In this document: in pieces, positions 1 to 15,327 of the stretch
Layout of the letters: the number at the start of each line of letters is the position of its first letter
Numbering within the stretch: position 1 is the first letter of the stretch
NCBI RefSeq assembly: GCF_036227105.1
Contig: NZ_CP109434.1
Coordinates: forward strand, 1,678,001 to 1,742,000
Direction: 5' to 3'
Source: Amycolatopsis sp. NBC_01488
GTDB lineage: Bacteria > Actinomycetota > Actinomycetes > Mycobacteriales > Pseudonocardiaceae
Length of the DNA: 64,000 nucleotides
The notes under the pieces: model-generated
The model's database searches: none
What the model saw: the letters and a program-made list of their open reading frames with translations, nothing else
What the model was told of the DNA's origin: nothing
Program-made: the position numbers and the translations under genes

Positions 1-2815
<2,815 letters not shown>

Positions 2816-2862
2816 GTCTAGATCCCCTTGGGGTTGTTTCGGCTAGAGAGGGGGTGGCGGGC

Positions 2863-2901
2863 GAGTGTCGGGGGTCTGCGGGAGGCCGGCCCCCGACACT
2901 C
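2863..2901 (-). other. Perfect 12-bp stem-loop in the rpoB-rpoC spacer
   Basis: GAGTGTCGGGGG (2863-2874) is exactly complementary to CCCCCGACACTC (2890-2901), with a 15-nt loop. It lies 9 bp after the rpoB stop and about 48 bp before the rpoC start. No T-run follows it on the minus strand, so a classical intrinsic terminator is unlikely. A transcript-processing or stability element, or a partial attenuator balancing the two subunits, is possible but inferred. Confidence 0.6.
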
Positions 2902-2910
2902 AGCTCGCGA

Positions 2911-6414
<3,504 letters not shown>

Positions 6415-6450
6415 GATGCGTCCTTCCGGGGACAATGAGCGGTGACGGCC

Positions 6451-6480
6451 GCCATAGCAACAGCTATGAGCGACTGTCAA
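6451..6480 (-). promoter_or_regulatory. Candidate sigma-70-type promoter of rpoBC
   Basis: On the minus strand TTGACA (6475-6480) is followed after 18 bp by TATGGC (6451-6456). Transcription would begin near 6444, giving a leader of about 30 nt with an AAGGA ribosome-binding site before the TTG start at 6414. A perfect -35 hexamer at this position supports the call; the -10 is only a partial match. Confidence 0.55.
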
Positions 6481-7071
6481 GGGTGCCGTGTGCCCACTAT
6501 CCTAACTACCGGCTCCGGGCAGCCTGAAAGAGGGCAGCGCAAAGAGGCAGTCTAGCCCGAACGGCGCGGTCTGTCCAGGGGGCGCTCCCGATGGGGCCCA
6601 GCCTGCCTCGCGACGTCTTCAGGTATGCCTCCAGGCGAGCCGGTGGTCCCTCCCGCAAGGGCTCCCGGTTTCGCCGTTCGGGAGTAAGCGTGAACCCACC
6701 GGGCCCGAGAGTCAAGATGCCACACGGGGGTCCCGCCGGTTGGCGCAGCGTGGAAGAGGGTCAGCGGAGCGTGAGCGGCCGAATATCCTCCCAGCTACCG
6801 GCGAGTAGCGCCACCGTCACGTCTGGACCTGGGAGTTTGCCCTCGAATTCGACGGTCCGGCTGTGTTCCGGAACACGCGCGATTCGCCTGCATCGACCGG
6901 GCCGGACCGGCCCGCCGGAGCGTTCGGTCACCCCCACGGCCGCAGATGAGGGCAGTCACAGCCGTCCCAGGCGCCCCTGTGGTCACGGCTGGTCGGCGGT
7001 GGCACTCGCGGTCCGTGAACGCCCGTTGTCGCGCAGGGCCGCGATCGATGGGTAGCCCAGCTCCGGGAGAT
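6481..7071. other. 591-bp intergenic region upstream of rpoB, no gene recognised
   Basis: No credible gene is seen between the rpoB promoter and the stop codon of the ADP-ribosylglycohydrolase gene. Open frames here have no family resemblance or ribosome-binding site. A second possible -10 (TAGGAT on the minus strand, about 6501-6506) lacks a convincing -35. The length suggests several upstream promoters or regulator sites for rpoBC, but none can be defined. Confidence 0.5.
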
Positions 7072-7920
7072 CTAGACCCAGGAAGGCAGGGGCTCGCAGG
7101 CCGCGAGCCACTCCTCCGGGACCGGTGCGCCGTCCGCGGCCAGGACGCCGCCCACGATGGCGGACACCGTGTCCACGTCCTCCGCCACCTGGGCCGCCGT
7201 CCAGAGGGCTTCCGTGAAGTCGTCGCCGAAGCGGGCCGCGATCCAGAGGGCCAGCGGGACCGTGTCGTGCGCGGCCAGCTCGCGGCCCGTACCCAGCTTG
7301 GCGGCGGCTTCTCGCGCGTCGGAGAACTTCAGGGCCCACGTCAGCCCGTCGCGCACCCGGCCGGGCGGGACGAGCGGGATCACGCCGTCCAGCAGGTCCG
7401 CGCCGGCCAGCCCGGGCGACGCGGCCCGCAGCGCGGCCGCCGCCGCGACGGCCACCGCGCCCGCGACCCCCTCGAAGTGCGAGTGCGTGATCACCGCGGA
7501 CAGCTCGGCCTGCCGCAGCGCCTGCGGCAGGTTGTCGCAGAACCACGCACCCAGCGGCGCCACGCGCATCACGCCGCCGTTGCCCCAGGACCCCCGGCCG
7601 TCGCGTTCGGTGACCTCCTGCCACGACCGGCCGGTCTTGATCTGGTTCAGGCGCCACGCCGCCCCGGGGCCGTAGCCGCGGCCGGGGTCGAAGTGCTCGG
7701 CGAACGAGGCGGCGAGGGCGTCCTGGTCGAGGTGGCCGTGCCGGGCCAGGACGGCGAAGACGGAACACGCCATCTCGGTGTCGTCGGTCCAGGCCCAGGG
7801 CGGGGCCGGGAGCCGCCGGCCGGTGACGTCCGGGTGGTCGCCGGGCAGGAGGATCTGCGCGCCGAAGGCGTCCCCCACCGCGAGGCCGACGAGGCTGGCG
7901 TGCGCCTGATCGAATCCCAT
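7072..7920 (-). CDS. ADP-ribosylglycohydrolase family protein
   Basis: A 282-residue protein of the ADP-ribosyl-[dinitrogen reductase] hydrolase (DraG/ARH, PF03747) family, which removes ADP-ribose from proteins or small molecules using a binuclear magnesium centre. Family signatures are visible: GLAVGDAFGA near residue 15, WTDDTEMA with the metal-binding T-D-D near residue 46, GNGGVMRVAP in the middle, THSH, and the C-terminal EDVDTVSAIVGGV supplying further metal ligands. Length is typical and all motifs are intact, so activity is expected. The ATG is preceded by a GC-rich spacer with no strong ribosome-binding site. It lies between the mce operon and rpoB on the same strand. The substrate cannot be predicted. 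Confidence 0.85.
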   Translation of the reverse strand: MGFDQAHASLVGLAVGDAFGAQILLPGDHPDVTGRRLPAPPWAWTDDTEMACSVFAVLARHGHLDQDALAASFAEHFDPGRGYGPGAAWRLNQIKTGRSWQEVTERDGRGSWGNGGVMRVAPLGAWFCDNLPQALRQAELSAVITHSHFEGVAGAVAVAAAAALRAASPGLAGADLLDGVIPLVPPGRVRDGLTWALKFSDAREAAAKLGTGRELAAHDTVPLALWIAARFGDDFTEALWTAAQVAEDVDTVSAIVGGVLAADGAPVPEEWLAACEPLPSWV

Positions 7921-8015
7921 CGGCCCACCGTATCGGCGGCCTCAGTGCGTACCGGCCACCGAAGACCGGACGAGATCGACGAGCGGTGCCGCCCGTCGCC
8001 GGGCGGCCTCCGAAC

Positions 8016-9047
8016 TCACTTCGTCGGCGACGGCGGGGCCGAGGACGACGGTGCCTGGGTGGCCGCCGGGACCTTGGGCGCGTTGTAGGTGTCCATGTCC
8101 GTGATCTTCCACTTGTCGCCCTGGAGCTGGGCGTTCAGGTGGAGCTGGGCGGTGCCCGCGGTCGTCTTCTTCGTGTCCGTGCGGGTCGAGGTCTGGTCGA
8201 CGAAGACCATCACCTTCGCCAGGTCGCCGTTGAGCATGATCACCGCGGCGCGCGTCACCTTGCACGTCACGATCATCTTCTGCGCCGGCGCGAGCCGCTT
8301 CACCTCGCCCATCAGCGAGTTGTACTTGTTCTTGACGTCGTCGTTGGCGAGCAGGTCGTTCGCCGCGTCCTCGGTCTTCTTGATGTTGTTGAAGTCGTAG
8401 GAGAACAGCGCCTCGGCCGCCTTCGACACGGCGTCCTTGACCTGCGCGGTCTTCGCGACGTCCAGCAGCGCGGTGTTGCTCGTCGCCGAGGAGACCTGGA
8501 CCTCCTCGGACTTGAACCAGAACGCGAGGCCACCCAGGATCAGCGCGACGAGCACCAGCGCGCCCGCGACCACGTACGGCCGCTGCACCTTCGAGCCCAC
8601 GGGCTTCGACGGCTCCTCGTCCACCGAAGCGGCCGCCTCGGCTTCGGAGACGTCCGTCGGCTTCGCGATGCCCGTGTCGCGCTTCTTCCGGCGCGGGGCC
8701 GGGCGCGCGGGAGCCGCTTCCGCTTCGGGTTCGCCGGTGAGGGCGTCGACCTTCGGCTCGTCCTCGGTGCCGACCGCCGCGAACACCGCCGTGTCCTCGG
8801 CGGACGGCGCGGTGTCGACCTGCCCGCTCGCGGCCTCGAACGACTCGGCGGGCTTGGCGGCGGGCCGGGGTGCCGGGCGCGGCGCGGGCCGGGGCCGCGG
8901 CTTGCGCGACTCGGCAGGCACCGCGGGGAGCTGGCCGGTCCGTTCGGCGGGCGACTCGTCCGTCGGCGGCTTGCGCAGGCCGGCCACGCGGGGCCGGCGC
9001 GGCGGCGGGGTGCTGCTGCGGGGCGGCTGGCGGCGGGAGGGGGGCAC
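8016..9047 (-). CDS. Mce-associated membrane protein (last gene of mce operon)
   Basis: A 343-residue Mce-associated (Mas/Omam-type) protein. Such proteins stabilise or assist Mce transporters at the membrane. The first half is a long Pro/Arg/Ala/Glu-rich, probably cytoplasmic, disordered segment with an RPRPAPRPAPRP stretch. A single membrane helix (VVAGALVLVALILGGLAFWF, about residues 180-200) follows, then a C-terminal extracytoplasmic domain with the NTF2-like pattern usual for Mas proteins, ending in a Ser/Pro tail. The GTG at 9047 was chosen for its AGAAGGAG ribosome-binding site. It begins 23 bp after the preceding Mas gene, at the end of the mce operon. The low-complexity N-terminus is longer than in the sister protein. 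Confidence 0.8.
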   Translation of the reverse strand: MPPSRRQPPRSSTPPPRRPRVAGLRKPPTDESPAERTGQLPAVPAESRKPRPRPAPRPAPRPAAKPAESFEAASGQVDTAPSAEDTAVFAAVGTEDEPKVDALTGEPEAEAAPARPAPRRKKRDTGIAKPTDVSEAEAAASVDEEPSKPVGSKVQRPYVVAGALVLVALILGGLAFWFKSEEVQVSSATSNTALLDVAKTAQVKDAVSKAAEALFSYDFNNIKKTEDAANDLLANDDVKNKYNSLMGEVKRLAPAQKMIVTCKVTRAAVIMLNGDLAKVMVFVDQTSTRTDTKKTTAGTAQLHLNAQLQGDKWKITDMDTYNAPKVPAATQAPSSSAPPSPTK

Positions 9048-9070
9048 TACGAGCTCCTTCTGGTGACGCG

Positions 9071-9661
9071 CTACTGGCCGGCCGCGACGAGCGGGACGCT
9101 GTCGATGCCGGACAGCTTCCAATCCTCGCCCACGCGGGTCATCGACACCTCGAGGCGCAGCGGCTTCGCGCTGCTCTTGTCCCCCTGGGTGACGGTCGTG
9201 GCGATCGCGGCGAGGAAGCTGGCCTTGCCTTCGTGGTCGTCCAGCTCCTCGACGGCGATGTCCTGGACGTCCGTGGTGACCTTCGTCTTGGCGTCGGCGA
9301 GCGCCTTGCGGAACGTCGGCGCCGACTGGTCGATCTGCTGCGACATCTTGTCGTCCGACACCGACTTCTGCCGGGCGAAGAAGCCGTCGAGGTCCTGGTA
9401 GTCGACCTCGGTGTAGGCCTTCAGCGCGTTGGTGCCCGCCTTGACCACGGCCTCGCGCGAGGCCGCCAGGCCGGCGTTGTCGTCGTTCGCGGCCACCCAC
9501 CACTGGACGCCGAAGATCGCCGCCGCGATCAGCGCGGCCAGCGCCAGCGCCGCGGCACCGAGCACCAGGATCCGCGAGGAGTCCTTCGACGGCGTCTCCG
9601 GCGCCGCGGACGGCTCCTCGGCCTCGGCCACCGCCACGGCGGCCGGCTCGTCCGAACTCAT
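9071..9661 (-). CDS. Mce-associated membrane protein
   Basis: A 196-residue bitopic protein of the Mce-associated (Mas) type. An acidic, Ala-rich cytoplasmic N-terminus of about 28 residues precedes a membrane helix (ILVLGAAALALAALIAAAIF) and the sequence VQWWVAANDDNAGLAASREAV. A C-terminal extracytoplasmic domain follows, with the helix-plus-sheet pattern shared with the next gene. It starts 36 bp after mceF and is followed 23 bp later by a second Mas gene, the arrangement seen downstream of mceF in mycobacterial mce operons. The probable role is an accessory to assembly or stability of the Mce complex. The exact partner is not known from sequence. Confidence 0.8.
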   Translation of the reverse strand: MSSDEPAAVAVAEAEEPSAAPETPSKDSSRILVLGAAALALAALIAAAIFGVQWWVAANDDNAGLAASREAVVKAGTNALKAYTEVDYQDLDGFFARQKSVSDDKMSQQIDQSAPTFRKALADAKTKVTTDVQDIAVEELDDHEGKASFLAAIATTVTQGDKSSAKPLRLEVSMTRVGEDWKLSGIDSVPLVAAGQ

Positions 9662-9697
9662 AGCACTCCAGGGTAGGTAACGGTCATCAAATCCACG

Positions 9698-10963
9698 TCA
9701 GGCGAGCCCGAGCAACGAACCCAGGCTGTTCAGGCTGACGCCGGGGCTGCCGACGATGCCCGGGACGCCCCGGGTGTCGCGCTCTTCCGCGAGCTCCTCC
9801 GCGGGCCGGTTGGCGTTCGCGTCGACGTCGCTCTGGGAAGGCGCGACCGGCACCCCGCCGTACGGCGCGTTCTGCGCGCCCCGCACGTTGATCGGGCTGC
9901 CCTTCGGTTCGGCACAGTACGCGTTGTCGTCCGCGGGCCGCGGCGTCAGGTTGTTCCCGGTCCGGTACTGCGAGTACGGCAGGTACCCCTTGGTGCACGA
10001 CGGCGGGTTGAAGAGGTTCAGCACCAGGCCGAGGTGCGCGGTGCCGTCGCCGGGCGCGACGCTGCTCGCCGCGCCGGCCAGCGCCGGGTAGGTGACCAGG
10101 CCCTGCTCGATCCCGTCCAGCCGGGTCACCGTCAGGTTGGCCGTGGTGAGCAGGTTCGCCGTCAGCGCGCCGAGGCCGGGGCCGGACTCCTGGAGCACCT
10201 GGCTGATCTGCGTCGCCACCTGCGGCGTGATGCCGATGAGCTTGCGCAGGTCGCCGTCGGAGTTCTTCAGGGTGCCGGTGAGCTCGTTGAGGCTCTTGCT
10301 GAACGACGCGAAGTTCTGCGCCTCGTCGTTCTGCGTGTCCAGCACCTTGCCGCCCTGGTCGAGCAGCTGGATCGTCTGCGGCAGGTACTGCTGCGCGGTC
10401 GTGGTGAAGCTGCGCGCGGTGTCCAGCAGCTTCTGCAGGTCGCCGCCGGTGCCGCGGAAGGCGTCGTAGGACTCGTCGACGACCGTGCGCAGCGAGTCGA
10501 CCGGGACCGACGCCGAGAGCGTGTCGAGGTCGCCGATCAGCCGGTCGGTGCTGACCGGGACCGTCGTCTTCGACGCCGGGATGACCGAGCCGGCGGCCAA
10601 GTACGGGCCCTTGTCGGCCTTCGGCTTCAGGTCGACGTACTGCTCGCCGACCGCCGACCGGTTGGCGACGACCGCGTCGAGGTCCGCGGGCACCTGCGGT
10701 GCCGACGGGTCGATGTTCAGGTCGGCTTCGAGCCCGGTCGGGGTCAGCCGCATCTCGCCGACCCGCCCGATGTTGTAGCCGCGGTAGGTGACCTCGGCGT
10801 TGGTGAAGATGCCGCCCGACTCGTTGAGCTGCAGCTTCACCGTGTAGCCGTCGTTGCCGAACACCGTGCCGAGCCCGGCGAACCGGACCAGCGCGTACAC
10901 GATCGCGACGATGGAAATGACCGCGAACGCGATCAGCTGGATCTTCGTCCTGCGCACCAGCAT
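9698..10963 (-). CDS. mceF: MCE family protein MceF
   Basis: Sixth substrate-channel subunit (421 residues) of the Mce lipid importer. One N-terminal membrane helix (IQLIAFAVISIVAIVYALV) is followed by an MCE/MlaD domain at about residues 35-115, including the VTYRGYNIGRVGEM motif. A long helical region then contains repeated Leu-rich segments, and the C-terminus is Pro/Asn-rich. The ATG overlaps the mceE TGA by 1 nt. By analogy with the mycobacterial Mce1 structure, the six Mce proteins form a single hexameric tunnel through which hydrophobic substrates pass from the envelope to the YrbE permease. The substrate here is unknown. Confidence 0.9.
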   Translation of the reverse strand: MLVRRTKIQLIAFAVISIVAIVYALVRFAGLGTVFGNDGYTVKLQLNESGGIFTNAEVTYRGYNIGRVGEMRLTPTGLEADLNIDPSAPQVPADLDAVVANRSAVGEQYVDLKPKADKGPYLAAGSVIPASKTTVPVSTDRLIGDLDTLSASVPVDSLRTVVDESYDAFRGTGGDLQKLLDTARSFTTTAQQYLPQTIQLLDQGGKVLDTQNDEAQNFASFSKSLNELTGTLKNSDGDLRKLIGITPQVATQISQVLQESGPGLGALTANLLTTANLTVTRLDGIEQGLVTYPALAGAASSVAPGDGTAHLGLVLNLFNPPSCTKGYLPYSQYRTGNNLTPRPADDNAYCAEPKGSPINVRGAQNAPYGGVPVAPSQSDVDANANRPAEELAEERDTRGVPGIVGSPGVSLNSLGSLLGLA

Positions 10964-12141
10964 CAGCCAGCACCTCCCGAGAGGAGCCCGAAGAGATTGC
11001 CGAGGCCCGGCTGCGACTGCCCGGACTGCGGCCCGGAGCCGGGGATCGGCAGGGGTGGCGGCTGGTTGGCCGGCGTGCCGTCGACCCCACCGGTCAGGCC
11101 CGGCAGCGGGATCTGCCCGGCCAGCGCGTTCTGCCGGCTGTTGCCGAGGTTCTCCACGACGGTCTTCAGGTTCAGGTCCACCTTCGCGAACAGGTTGAAG
11201 TAGTCGCCCTTGACGTCGTTGACGGCCTGGTCGCTGAACGGGAACGTCAGCAGGATCTGCAGCGCCTTCGGCAGGTCGTTGCCCGCCTCGCCGAGCTTCT
11301 GCAGCGTCGGCGTCAGCGCCTTCAGGTCGGCGACGAGGTCCTTCTGCGACTTGTTGACCGTGTCGGTCGCGACGCCGGAGAGGTTGTCCAGGGCCTGCAG
11401 CATCGTGACCAGCTGGCCGCGCTGCTGCTCCAGCACGCCGAGTCCGGGGCCGAGGTTGTCGACCGCGCCGACCAGCTTGTCCTTCTGGCCGTTCAGGGTC
11501 GAGGACAGCCGGTTCAGCCCGTCGATGGCCCGGGTGATGTTGCGCGACTGCTGGTCGAGGTTGGTGACCAGCTGGTTCGCGTTGTCCAGCAGCGCCTTGA
11601 TGTCCGGCTCGCGGCCGGACGTCGCGTTGTTGAGCTCCTTGGTGATGGTGTTGAGCTGGTCGACCCCACCGCCGTTGAGCAGCAGCGACAGCGCGCCGAG
11701 CAGTTCCTCGACCTCGACGCTGCGGTTCGTCCTGGCGAGCGGGATGGTCGCGTTGTCGGCGAGCTTGCCCTGGGCCTGGTCGTCGCCGGGCGAGGCCAGC
11801 TCGACGTACTTCTCGCCGAGCAGGCTCGACTGCTTGACGTTGGCGATCGCGTTGGCCGGCAGCTTGATGTCGCCGTTGACCTTCAGCGTCACCAGCGCGT
11901 GCCAGCCGTCCTTCGTGAGCCCGACGTTCTCGACCCGGCCGACCGGCACTTCGTCGACCTTCACGCCGGCCTGTGGGGTCAGGTCGAGCACGTCGCGGAA
12001 CTCGACGTTCACCGTGTACGGGTGGTCGCCGAGGTCGGCGCCGCCGGGCAGCGGCAGGTCGTAGATGCCGTTGAACGCGCAGCCCGACAACGTCAGCGCG
12101 GACACGGTGGCCAGCGCTCCGATCGTCAGCAGCTTCTTCAC
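10963..12141 (-). CDS. mceE: MCE family lipoprotein MceE (LprK-like)
   Basis: Fifth Mce subunit, 392 residues, and the lipoprotein of the set. A short signal peptide ends in the lipobox LSGC, predicting lipidation of Cys21. The MCE domain spans about residues 35-115 (VGRVENVGLTKDGWHALVTL), followed by a long helical region and a Pro/Gly/Gln-rich tail. The GTG start sits in a GTGA overlap with the mceD stop and has GGAGG upstream. MceE being the lipoprotein matches the LprK position in mycobacterial operons, which supports assigning letters by order. Confidence 0.9.
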   Translation of the reverse strand: MKKLLTIGALATVSALTLSGCAFNGIYDLPLPGGADLGDHPYTVNVEFRDVLDLTPQAGVKVDEVPVGRVENVGLTKDGWHALVTLKVNGDIKLPANAIANVKQSSLLGEKYVELASPGDDQAQGKLADNATIPLARTNRSVEVEELLGALSLLLNGGGVDQLNTITKELNNATSGREPDIKALLDNANQLVTNLDQQSRNITRAIDGLNRLSSTLNGQKDKLVGAVDNLGPGLGVLEQQRGQLVTMLQALDNLSGVATDTVNKSQKDLVADLKALTPTLQKLGEAGNDLPKALQILLTFPFSDQAVNDVKGDYFNLFAKVDLNLKTVVENLGNSRQNALAGQIPLPGLTGGVDGTPANQPPPLPIPGSGPQSGQSQPGLGNLFGLLSGGAG

Positions 12142-13319
12142 TGCCCACCTCCGTAGAGCTGCCCGGCGATGGGTAGCGGGAGCGGCGGCAGCTGACCGGA
12201 CTGCAGGGCCTGCACGGTCTGCGCCACGGACGGCAGCGGGATCACCTTGTCGACCACGCCGGCGATGCCCTCGCAGGCGCTGCCGAGCGCGTCCGGAATG
12301 CCGTTGCCGGCCTGCTTCAGGAGCCGGCAGATCATCACCAGCGGCGGCTGGGTCAGCTCGTTGAGGTTCGGCCGGGCGTCGAGCGTGCCCGCCGAGCCGT
12401 TGTAGGTGTTGACCAGGTTGCTCAGGCCGACCGGCGCGACGTCGAGGATCTCGGCGAGCGAGCTGCGCTGGTCGACGAGGACCTTGGTGATGCCGGCCAG
12501 CTTGTCCACATTGGACTTGAGCCGGTCGTGGTTCTGGTCGATGAACGCCTGCACCGAGGTGAGTGTGGTGCCCAGCTGCTGCACGGTCGCGGCCAGGTTG
12601 TCCTTTTCGGACGCCAGGTAGCCGCTGACGTCGGCGAGCTGGCTTTCGAAGGTGCGGACCGACTTGTCGGAGTCGGCCAGCGTCTGGGAGAACTTGCCGA
12701 GGTTCTCGACGGTGGAGAACAGGTCGTCCTTGTTGCCGGCCAGCGTGCCGGCCGCCTGGCCGAGCTTGGTGATCGTGTCGTGCAGGGCCTGGCCGTTGCC
12801 GTCGACGTTGGCCGCGGCGGTGTTCAGCAGGTTCGACAGCGAGCCGTTCTTGTTGGCGCCGTTCGGGCCGAGGGTCTCGCTGACCCGGGCCAGGCTGGCC
12901 GCCAGCTGGTCGACTTCCAGGGGCACCTCGGTGCGGTCGAGGCCGATGACCGCGCCGTCGGAGATCCGCGGGCCGCCGGTGTAGGCCGGGGCGAGCTGGA
13001 CGTAGCGGTCGGAGACCAGCGACGGCGCCACGATGAGCGCCTTGGCGTCCGCCGGGACGGGCACCGAGCGGTCGTACTCGAAGTCGACCTTCACCTGGTT
13101 GCCCATCGGCGTGATCTTGGTGACCGTGCCCATGTCGACGCCGAGCATCCGCACGCTGTTGCCCTCGTACAGGCCGACGGCGCCGGCGAAGTACGCGGTC
13201 AGGTGGTTGCGGCCGGCGTCCTTGAGCGTCCACCAGATCCCGCCGGCGACGACGAGCGCGAGGACGATCGCGATGGTGAAGCCCCGGGTCAGGGCCGATC
13301 CGAAGCGGGTGTCACTCAT
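12138..13319 (-). CDS. mceD: MCE family protein MceD
   Basis: Fourth Mce subunit, 393 residues. An N-terminal membrane helix (GFTIAIVLALVVAGGIWWTL) precedes the MCE domain with VRMLGVDMGTVTKITPMGNQ and the turn DRYVQLAPAYTGGPRI. A long helical segment full of LADVSGYL/LGTTLTSV-type heptads follows. The ATG at 13319 overlaps the mceC stop as ATGA; an alternative in-frame start 12 nt upstream is less likely given this coupling. It carries one copy of a palindrome (GTCCACATTGGAC, 12504-12516) that recurs elsewhere in the window. Confidence 0.9.
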   Translation of the reverse strand: MSDTRFGSALTRGFTIAIVLALVVAGGIWWTLKDAGRNHLTAYFAGAVGLYEGNSVRMLGVDMGTVTKITPMGNQVKVDFEYDRSVPVPADAKALIVAPSLVSDRYVQLAPAYTGGPRISDGAVIGLDRTEVPLEVDQLAASLARVSETLGPNGANKNGSLSNLLNTAAANVDGNGQALHDTITKLGQAAGTLAGNKDDLFSTVENLGKFSQTLADSDKSVRTFESQLADVSGYLASEKDNLAATVQQLGTTLTSVQAFIDQNHDRLKSNVDKLAGITKVLVDQRSSLAEILDVAPVGLSNLVNTYNGSAGTLDARPNLNELTQPPLVMICRLLKQAGNGIPDALGSACEGIAGVVDKVIPLPSVAQTVQALQSGQLPPLPLPIAGQLYGGGQ

Positions 13320-14302
13320 TTCGTGTAGCACCCCTCTTCGTTGATCGGGCCGAACGACGGCAGCACCAGGCCGCAGATGTAGTTGTCGAACCAGCGCCCG
13401 TTGCCGATGGTGTTGGTGAAGACGCGGATGAACGGCGCGAACTTCTTGATGCCCTCGGCGAGGGAGTCCTGGTTGCGCTGCAGCATCGACGTCAGCTGGT
13501 CCAGCGACGTGAGCACCGGGTCGAGCTGCTTGCCGTTGTCGTCGATCAGGCCCTGCAGCTGCGTCGCCAGCTCGCGGGAGCCGTTGAGCAGCGACGTGAT
13601 CGCGTCTTCGCGCTGGGACAGCTCGTCGAGCAGCTTGTTGCCGTCGGTGAGCAGCTTCTGCACCTCGGCGTCGCGGTCGACCAGCGTCTGCGACACCTCA
13701 CGGGTGTTGGACAGCAGGTTCGACAGCTGCGTGTCGCGCGAGGCGATCGTGTCCGACAGCTTCGACAGCCCCGACAGCGCGCCCTTCACGTCTTCCGGCG
13801 TGTTGGCGAAGGTCTGCGAGATCGTGTCGAAGCTCTGCGCCAGCTGCTTGGTGTCGATGTTGTCGACGGTCTGCGACAGCCCGCGGAACGCGTCGAGCAC
13901 GTCGTAGGGGGCCATCGTGCGGTCGCGCGGGATGGCGGTGCCCGGGTTCAGCGAGCCCTCGCCCTCCGGGTCCAGCGACAGGTACTTCTGGCCGAGCAGC
14001 GTCTTGATCTTGATCGCGGCGCCGGTGCGGTCGCCCAGCCAGGCGTCCTTGACCTTGAACGACACCTTGACCGACGCGCCGTCGAGCTGGATGTCGCTGA
14101 CCTTGCCGACCTTGACGCCGGCGATCCGGACGTCGTTGTCCTTCTGCAGCCCGGAGGCCTCGCTGAACTCGGCGCTGTAGGTCGTGCCGCCGCCGATCAC
14201 CGGCAGGTCGTCGGAGTTCAGCGCGGCGATGAAGCCCAGCGCCAGTACGGCGATGCCGACCAGCGCGATCGGGACGGGGTTGCGCTTCTGGAAGGACTTC
14301 AT
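13316..14302 (-). CDS. mceC: MCE family protein MceC
   Basis: Third Mce subunit, 328 residues, among the shorter members. The N-terminus MKSFQKRNPVPIALVGIAVL is a positively charged start plus membrane helix. The MCE domain follows (NDVRIAGVKVGKVSDIQLDG, then LLGQKYLSLDPEG), then a helical region with repeated LL/QL spacing. The C-terminus carries conserved WFDNYICGL and a final Cys near the end. The ATG at 14302 overlaps the mceB stop by 4 nt. It functions with the other Mce subunits in the lipid-import tunnel. Confidence 0.9.
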   Translation of the reverse strand: MKSFQKRNPVPIALVGIAVLALGFIAALNSDDLPVIGGGTTYSAEFSEASGLQKDNDVRIAGVKVGKVSDIQLDGASVKVSFKVKDAWLGDRTGAAIKIKTLLGQKYLSLDPEGEGSLNPGTAIPRDRTMAPYDVLDAFRGLSQTVDNIDTKQLAQSFDTISQTFANTPEDVKGALSGLSKLSDTIASRDTQLSNLLSNTREVSQTLVDRDAEVQKLLTDGNKLLDELSQREDAITSLLNGSRELATQLQGLIDDNGKQLDPVLTSLDQLTSMLQRNQDSLAEGIKKFAPFIRVFTNTIGNGRWFDNYICGLVLPSFGPINEEGCYTK

Positions 14303-15327
14303 CCCGTGCACCTCTCCCGGTTGACCGGGATCAGCGGCAGGTCTGTCGCGGGAATCAAGGGTGGCAAGCTGACCGTCCCGGAGAACTCGCAGGCGTAGAA
14401 GTTGAACCAGGAGCCGTAGTCCGCGGTGCGGGTCAGCGTGCTCACCTTCGTCGGCAGGAACTGGATGAAGTGCTCCAGCTCCGGCTCGTTCTTGTTGAGC
14501 TGGTTCGTGAGGGTCCCGAGCGCGCTGATGTCGTTCTTCAGCGGCTCCCGGACGTCGCTCAGCAGGCCGGACGTCGTTTCGGCCAGGTTGCCGAGGCTCT
14601 CGATGGCGTCCCCGATCGGCTTGCGGTCCGCGGCGAGGCCGGACGTCAGCTGCTGCAGCTTGACGATCAGGTCGTTGAGCTGCGGCGTGTGCGCGTTGAC
14701 CGTGTCGAGCACCGAGTTGAGGTTGTCGATGACCTCGCCGATCACCTGGTCCTTGTTCGCGATCGTGGTGGCCAGCGATGCCGTGTGCGACAGCAGGCTC
14801 TCGACGGTGCCGCCCTCGCCCTGCAGGACCTGGATGACCTCGTACGACAGCTTGTTGACGTCGTCCGGGTTGAGCGCGGTGAACAGCGGCTTGAAGCCGT
14901 TGAACAGCTCGGTCAGGTCCAGCGCCGGCGTGGTCCGCTCCAGCGGGATGGTGCCGCCGGGCTGCAGCGTCTTGCCGGAGCTGTCGTCGCCCTCGCCGAG
15001 GGCGACGTAGCGCTGGCCGACCAGGTTGCGGAACTTGATCTGCGCGGTCACGCCGGCCGGCAGCGTCCGGCCGGAGTCGACCTCGAACTCGACCTCGGCC
15101 TGGCGCTTGTCGACGATCTTGACGTCCTTGACCTGCCCGACGCGGACGCCGGCGATGCGGACGTCGTCGTTGGGCAGCAGCAGCGTCGCGTCGGTGAAGC
15201 GCGCCTTGTAGGCGTTGGTGCTGGTGGTGTTGATGTTGGCGATGCTGATCCCGAGGATCGTCGTGAACAGCACGGTGACGACCACGAAGATGCTGAGCTT
15301 GATCAGCGGCGCGAGCAGGCCCCTCAC
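14299..15327 (-). CDS. mceB: MCE family protein MceB
   Basis: Second Mce subunit, 342 residues, GTG start in a GTGA overlap with mceA. A membrane helix (LSIFVVVTVLFTTILGISIA) is followed by the MCE domain with NDDVRIAGVRVGQVKDVKIV and LVGQRYVALGEGDDSSG. A long helical region and a C-terminal WFNFYACEFSG segment resemble MceC. The MceB/MceC similarity suggests they occupy adjacent, structurally related positions in the hexamer. Confidence 0.9.
   Translation of the reverse strand: MRGLLAPLIKLSIFVVVTVLFTTILGISIANINTTSTNAYKARFTDATLLLPNDDVRIAGVRVGQVKDVKIVDKRQAEVEFEVDSGRTLPAGVTAQIKFRNLVGQRYVALGEGDDSSGKTLQPGGTIPLERTTPALDLTELFNGFKPLFTALNPDDVNKLSYEVIQVLQGEGGTVESLLSHTASLATTIANKDQVIGEVIDNLNSVLDTVNAHTPQLNDLIVKLQQLTSGLAADRKPIGDAIESLGNLAETTSGLLSDVREPLKNDISALGTLTNQLNKNEPELEHFIQFLPTKVSTLTRTADYGSWFNFYACEFSGTVSLPPLIPATDLPLIPVNRERCTG

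Noticed and set aside
6591..7055. Possible small gene on the plus strand upstream of rpoB
   Set aside because: No ribosome-binding site, Arg/Pro/Ser-rich translation and no recognisable domain.
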